Source: Saprospiraceae bacterium
GTDB lineage: Bacteria > Bacteroidota > Bacteroidia > Chitinophagales > Saprospiraceae
Direction of reading: 5' to 3'
DNA: 64,000 nucleotides
Assembly (NCBI GenBank): GCA_028285545.1
Contig: JANQPA010000122.1
Span: forward strand, 62,001 to 126,000
The notes under the pieces are model-generated. The model was not told the DNA's origin, ran no database searches, and worked only from the letters and a program-made list of their open reading frames with translations. Positions within the stretch are counted from its first letter, which is position 1. The number at the start of each line of letters is the position of its first letter. Shown piece by piece: positions 60,651 through 64,000 of the stretch. Made by a program: the position numbers and the translations under genes.

Positions 60651-60683
60651 TTTGTTGACTTTTAATAACCAAGTATAGCTTTG
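60651..60683 (+). promoter_or_regulatory. Bacteroidota-type promoter of the structured RNA
   Basis: TTTG at 60651-60654 and TAGCTTTG at 60676-60683 (TAnnTTTG) are 21 bp apart. Transcription should start near 60690. Confidence 0.7.
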
Positions 60684-60689
60684 TTTTTG

Positions 60690-60887
60690 AATATTGATGG
60701 AAAAAGATTATCAATATAACTTTTTATTAACCAAACCATTGTAATGTATGAAACTAAATACAAACCTCGGGTTTGTGAGGTGACAGGTGCCCTGTAGCCT
60801 TAAAGTTTTTCCATACAAGTTATTACCTAAACGCGTAATGCCGTGCCTGGCGTTGCCTTGGAGTCGTATGATTTTTTAATGGAAGTT
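60690..60887 (+). ncRNA. Structured noncoding RNA, probably 6S-like
   Basis: No frame fits, but the sequence is structured. A central hairpin ACAGGTGCCCTGT (60783-60795) sits almost in the middle of the predicted transcript. Around it pair GTATG..AAAC (60747-60754) with GTTT..CATAC (60805-60815) and GTAAT (60741-60745) with ATTAC (60822-60826). Another hairpin is AATGCC/GGCGTT (60837-60854). The segment GTGAGG...CCTGTAGCCTTAAAG resembles the central part of E. coli 6S RNA (hairpin, then GAAGCCTTAAAAC). A rod with a central bubble about 200 nt long and a strong promoter fit 6S RNA, or the Bacteroidota 6S-Flavo class. Confidence 0.6.
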
Positions 60888-60969
60888 CAATTTAGGTTCA
60901 TTATTTACCTTAAACCGGGAGAAAGTAATAAAATATCCGCTTGATAGATTACCTAATAAGATCAATACT

Positions 60970-61593
60970 TTAGGAATTTAATAAATCAATTCTTTGTTTT
61001 TCTGCTATTTCTCGTACATAACAGCCTTCTAGGTGATCATTTACTAAGCCCATAGCCTGCATAAATGCATACATGGTGGTGGGGCCAACGAATTTAAAAC
61101 CTCGACTTTTGAGATCCTTACTTAGTTTTTTGGAGGTGGGCGTGATGGCCAGACTTCTAAAATACTCGTAACTAAATTCCTTTGGCCTTTCTTCTTTGGG
61201 AGGCTGAAATTGCCAAAAATAATTAGACAATGAGCCAAACTGATTTAGAATGGAATCTATTTGTTGGGCATTGTTAATGGTAGCTTCAATCTTTTGACGG
61301 TTTCGAACAATGCCCGTATCGCTTAATAATCTTTCAACATCTTTTTGAGTATACCTAGCTATTTGTTGATAGTCAAAATTGTCAAAGGCTTTTCTGAAAT
61401 TTTCTCTTTTTCTAAGAATTGTAATCCAGCTTAGGCCTGCTTGAAAAGACTCTAAGCAAATTTTTTCAAATAATCGTCTATCATCTGTGACAGGTCTTCC
61501 CCATTCTTTATCATGATAATTAAAATAAAGCTCATCCCCTTTGCACCACCAGCATCTTGAAAGACCATCTTCACCAATATATAATCCTTGCAT
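60970..61593 (-). CDS. tag: DNA-3-methyladenine glycosylase I
   Basis: 207 residues. The Tag family is shown by RCWWCKGDELYFNYHDKEWGRPV near the start, ESFQAGLSWITILRKRENFRKAF, DTGIVRNRQKIEATINNAQ and SRGFKFVGPTTMYAFMQAMGLVNDH. The catalytic Glu lies in the ESFQAGLSW segment, and the zinc-binding Cys and His residues at both ends appear present. It removes 3-methyladenine from DNA in base excision repair. Cytosolic. The start ATG follows an AT-rich gap. Confidence 0.95.
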   Translation of the reverse strand: MQGLYIGEDGLSRCWWCKGDELYFNYHDKEWGRPVTDDRRLFEKICLESFQAGLSWITILRKRENFRKAFDNFDYQQIARYTQKDVERLLSDTGIVRNRQKIEATINNAQQIDSILNQFGSLSNYFWQFQPPKEERPKEFSYEYFRSLAITPTSKKLSKDLKSRGFKFVGPTTMYAFMQAMGLVNDHLEGCYVREIAEKQRIDLLNS

Positions 61594-61638
61594 AGATCTA
61601 TGTTTTTGCTAAAATAGAAATTCTAATTTAGGCTTTGC

Positions 61639-62109
61639 TCAATTTAGAACATTTAAAAAATCAAATAGGTATTGCTCTTCATATGCTATTTGGAAAGTAT
61701 GGAGAAATTCTAAATATTCTTCCCGAAAAGTCTTCTGCCTGTGATGCTTTTCTTGATTTTCAATATATTTTATTACCCGATCCCTATCAGATCTATTATT
61801 TGAAAAGGCACCATAACCTTGTTGCCAGCTAAAATTATGAGGGATGAACTTTTTTCTATTAATAAATTTATTTGAGGATGTTTTAATTTCCCGTACCAAA
61901 TCTGGTAGTAATTGATTGTGATTATATCCAATAAAAATATGAATATGATCTGGCATTCCATTAACTTTTAGCACTTTGTGTTTATGGTTTTGAACTATCC
62001 CAGTAATATATTGGTATAACTCTTCTTTCCATGAATTTTGAATTAAGCTTTGTCTGCCCTTGACTGCAAAAACAATTTGAATATCGATTTGTAAAAAGGT
62101 ATCTGCCAT
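61639..62109 (-). CDS. REP-associated tyrosine transposase (IS200/IS605 TnpA-like)
   Basis: 156 residues of the Y1 HUH transposase type. The HUH motif is MPDHIHIFIGY (His55, His57), and the nucleophile is Tyr115 in VIKYIENQEKHH. Like other RAYT proteins it has a C-terminal extension (FREEYLEFLHTFQIAYEEQYLF). Such enzymes cut and rejoin single-stranded DNA at REP hairpins. The flanks have no classic IS200 left and right hairpin pair that I could prove, so it looks domesticated. Plausible substrates in the window are the REP-like cluster at 20205-20395 and the palindromic ends at 62368 and 62859. Confidence 0.9.
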   Translation of the reverse strand: MADTFLQIDIQIVFAVKGRQSLIQNSWKEELYQYITGIVQNHKHKVLKVNGMPDHIHIFIGYNHNQLLPDLVREIKTSSNKFINRKKFIPHNFSWQQGYGAFSNNRSDRDRVIKYIENQEKHHRQKTFREEYLEFLHTFQIAYEEQYLFDFLNVLN

Positions 62110-62367
62110 AGTTGTAGATTAATAAGGTAAGGATAAATGTAGTCGCCGAAAAAGATGAGCTTTTATCGACATCCCCTTAGACGATCTGAATTTGGATTTA
62201 TTATTAAAGGCTTTAATAATAGTGGATGCTTTAGTTATTCTATTATTATGTTGGGGAATGTTGTAAAAAATATTTTCAAGAACAAATATTGTAGTAATGT
62301 GAACGATGTTTAATCTAAATTTTGAAAAGGGAAATAATAAAATAATTTTCCATTAAGGAGCTTCAAC
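62110..62367. other. Intergenic region
   Basis: AT-rich sequence between the REP transposase and the inverted-repeat element. I see no gene in it. Confidence 0.5.
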
Positions 62368-62876
62368 TTTCGCTCCTCTGGAGCTTTAGGGTATAAAAAT
62401 TCTTGATGCTTACAACATTGGGCTCTTCCAGAGCCAATGATGGAAGTCGAAAAAATAAAGAGGAGTTCAATTGATGAGGTTTACCATAATGTTTTTGAAG
62501 AGTTTAGAGAAGAAAAGATGGAATTTTGATGACCAATGGATATTTCAAAGCCTGAGCCAAAGAGATGAGAAAAATTATAGGTCATCAAGTAAATCCTAAA
62601 AGGGAACTCAAAATCAGCCACGGCGAGGCAAAATGTTGATAAAAAAAGAAAGAGAAGTTCAATTGATGAGGTTTACCATAATGTTTCAGAAGAGTTTAGA
62701 GAAGAAAAGATGGAATTTTGATGACCAATGGATATTTCAAAGCCTGAGCCAAAGAGATGAGAAAAATTATAGGTCATCAAATAAATCCTAAAAGGGAACT
62801 CAAAATCAGCCTCGGAGAGGCAAAATGTTGATAAAAAAAGAAAGGAAATTCGAGAAGGAGCTCCCGAGGAGCGAAA
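62368..62876. mobile_element. 509-bp inverted-repeat-bounded element with tandem repeat
   Basis: The ends TTTCGCTCCTCTGGAGCT (62368-62385) and AGCTCCCGAGGAGCGAAA (62859-62876) are inverted copies with one mismatch in 18, and each end is itself a small hairpin (GCTCC/GGAGC). Between them lie GGCTCT/AGAGCC near 62421-62435 and two tandem copies of a 192-bp unit. No coding frame is found. It is likely a non-autonomous element, perhaps mobilised by the REP transposase 260 bp away. Confidence 0.7.
62464..62844. repeat. Two tandem copies of a 192-bp unit
   Basis: The sequence AGTTCAATTGATGAGGTTTA occurs at about 62464 and again 192 bp later. The copies differ at few positions (for example ..GTTTTTGAAGAG.. 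against ..GTTTCAGAAGAG..). Each contains TTGATGACC/GGTCATCAA arms about 50 bp apart and a small hairpin GCC-CGG-GAGGC whose copies differ by paired changes (GCCACGGCGAGGC, GCCTCGGAGAGGC). Confidence 0.85.
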
Positions 62877-62975
62877 TGTAAAGCTAAATAATTAATTTTG
62901 GCAGTTCACGATTAGTTTGTTGTAATGGAGGTTTAGATAAAAAATACTCCTTAATTATCACGCTACACTTTTATT

Positions 62976-64000
62976 ATGAAAAACATATGGCCGATTTTCC
63001 TTTTTTGCTTAATTTTTTCTTGTCAAAAAAACATAAATGACGATACCCTTCCTGAAATTTTCTCTCCCAATAAAAATATTCGGCTAAATGTATCTCTTAC
63101 CGAAGAGGGAGGGGTCGCCTATTCTGTTTTTTGGAAAAATCAACTGCTCATTGACACTTCCTCTATGGGTTTTGACTTTCTGGATGCTGCTCCAATAAAA
63201 GATCAGATTACTATTACTGATATAGAAAAGAGCTCTTTTGATGAAGAATGGGAAATGGTTGTAGGTGAGCAAGCTAAAGTTCGAAACAACTATAATCGAT
63301 TGCTCGTCAGTTTTCAGGAAGAAAAAACAACTCAGCGAATTTTCCAACTTGAATTTAAGGTTTATAATGATGGATTGGGGTTTCGATATTTGTTTCCGGA
63401 ACAACAAGGAATGGATTCAGTCATCATTATGGATGAAAATACTGAATTTAAACTTACCGGAGATCATACGTGCTGGTGGCAACCCGGAGATTGGGACATC
63501 TATGAACACTTATACAATACCAGCGCTTTTTCTAAAATTGATGCCATTTCAAAAAGAGGAGCTGCTGTAGCTCAATCTTATATCCCTGAAAATGCCGTTA
63601 ATACACCGGTTACGATGAAAACAAAAGAAGGCCTGTACTTGAGTTTTCATGAAGCTAACTTAAGTGATTATTCTGGTATGACCTTGAAAGTGGATACCAC
63701 AGAAATGATTATGATCAGTGAATTGGTTGGATCCGAAAAAGCTTATAAAGTAAAAACCAAAACTCCTTTTCAAAGCCCCTGGCGGACCATTCAAATTGCT
63801 GAAAAAGCTGGCGACCTCATTGAATCTAAACTGATTGTTAACCTCAATGAGCCACTGCAAATAGAAAATACTGAATGGATACAGGCCATGAAATATGTAG
63901 GAATTTGGTGGGAGATGCATATCGGAAAATCTACCTGGGATAATAAAAGCGGAAGGCATGGAGCAAACACCGAAAACACAAAAAAATACATTGACTTTGC
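62976..64000 (+). CDS. GH97 family glycoside hydrolase, lipoprotein (partial)
   Basis: The first 341 residues of a gene that runs off the right edge. A lipoprotein signal (MKNIWPIFLFCLIFSC, Cys16) is followed by the GH97 N-terminal beta-sandwich (SPNKNIRLNVSLTEEGGVAYSVFWKN, FKVYNDGLGFRYLFPEQ) and the start of the catalytic barrel (TEWIQAMKYVGIWWEMHIG, the usual KYVGIWWEMH motif). GH97 enzymes such as SusB are alpha-glucosidases or alpha-galactosidases at the cell surface or in the periplasm. The catalytic carboxylates lie beyond the window, so the stereochemical subtype cannot be told. Confidence 0.94.
   Translation, partial: MKNIWPIFLFCLIFSCQKNINDDTLPEIFSPNKNIRLNVSLTEEGGVAYSVFWKNQLLIDTSSMGFDFLDAAPIKDQITITDIEKSSFDEEWEMVVGEQAKVRNNYNRLLVSFQEEKTTQRIFQLEFKVYNDGLGFRYLFPEQQGMDSVIIMDENTEFKLTGDHTCWWQPGDWDIYEHLYNTSAFSKIDAISKRGAAVAQSYIPENAVNTPVTMKTKEGLYLSFHEANLSDYSGMTLKVDTTEMIMISELVGSEKAYKVKTKTPFQSPWRTIQIAEKAGDLIESKLIVNLNEPLQIENTEWIQAMKYVGIWWEMHIGKSTWDNKSGRHGANTENTKKYIDF

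Noticed and set aside
62464..62844. CRISPR-like repeats
   Set aside because: Only two long tandem copies exist, with no short repeat/spacer pattern and no cas genes.

Overview
The window is a 64 kb, AT-rich piece of a Bacteroidota chromosome. The evidence is a complete type IX secretion core (gldK, gldL, gldM, gldN) beside a PorP/SprF-like gene, Bacteroidota-type promoters (TTTG, about 20 nt, TAnnTTTG), DUF2911, DUF3179, DUF4293 and OstA-like proteins, a GH97 glycosidase and a propeller-type sensor kinase. The gene content would suit a Saprospiria/Lewinella-like member, but the sequence alone does not fix the lineage. Most genes up to 38 kb lie on the minus strand. No ribosomal RNA operon, CRISPR array or intact prophage is visible.

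Layout. 1-0.94 kb: SulP transporter running off the left edge. 1.8-2.6 kb: pirin. 2.9-4.0 kb: eight divergent tRNA genes on the minus strand, interrupted by a palindromic element. 4.0-9.5 kb: a duplicated peptidase tail, a membrane class III cyclase, an M20 peptidase and an S9 peptidase. 9.1-15 kb: membrane protein, S41 protease, erythromycin-esterase-like protein, membrane AraC regulator and a second cyclase. 15.2-17.0 kb: an AbiEii/AbiEi-like pair. 17-24 kb: an ABC membrane domain without ATPase, AraC/GyrI regulator, DUF2911, a REP-like palindrome cluster, a short SUKH protein, a lipoprotein, a rhodanese and an ABC exporter. 24.3-26.2 kb: SF1 helicase. 26.2-32.5 kb: type IX secretion genes. 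32.8-39.5 kb: DUF255 protein, hybrid-propeller histidine kinase and an S24 repressor divergent from a glucosaminidase. 40.7-47.6 kb: HtrA, RuvX, peptide deformylase, RNase H, TatD, tRNA-Ser and an ExbB/ExbD operon. 47.8-52.6 kb: DUF4293 and an operon of two CrtI/PYROXD2-like oxidoreductases with a GcvT-like protein. 53-57.7 kb: acetyltransferase, DUF3179, OstA-like and TPR-SH3 proteins. 57.7-60.4 kb: palindromic element, an L27-HhH fusion, L21 and an aspartyl protease. 60.7 kb: a structured RNA, probably 6S-like. 61-64 kb: Tag glycosylase, an IS200-like REP transposase, a 509-bp inverted-repeat-bounded element and a partial GH97.

How genes work together. GldL and GldM form the secretion motor, GldK and GldN the periplasmic/outer-membrane ring, and PorP/SprF-like proteins assist at the outer membrane. 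The ExbB/ExbD operon is a separate proton-driven energiser. The many signal-peptide-bearing peptidases are plausible cell-envelope degradative enzymes.

The most unusual material is between genes. It includes a family of about 130-165 bp palindromic elements with covarying stems, two further inverted-repeat elements, many tracts of degenerate 7- or 8-bp periodic repeats, a dispersed repeat joined to such tracts, and a tRNA array holding two leucine-anticodon tRNAs with short variable loops. Coding oddities are the L27-HhH fusion, the M20 tail duplication, the stand-alone ABC membrane domain and the GcvT plus oxidoreductase operon.
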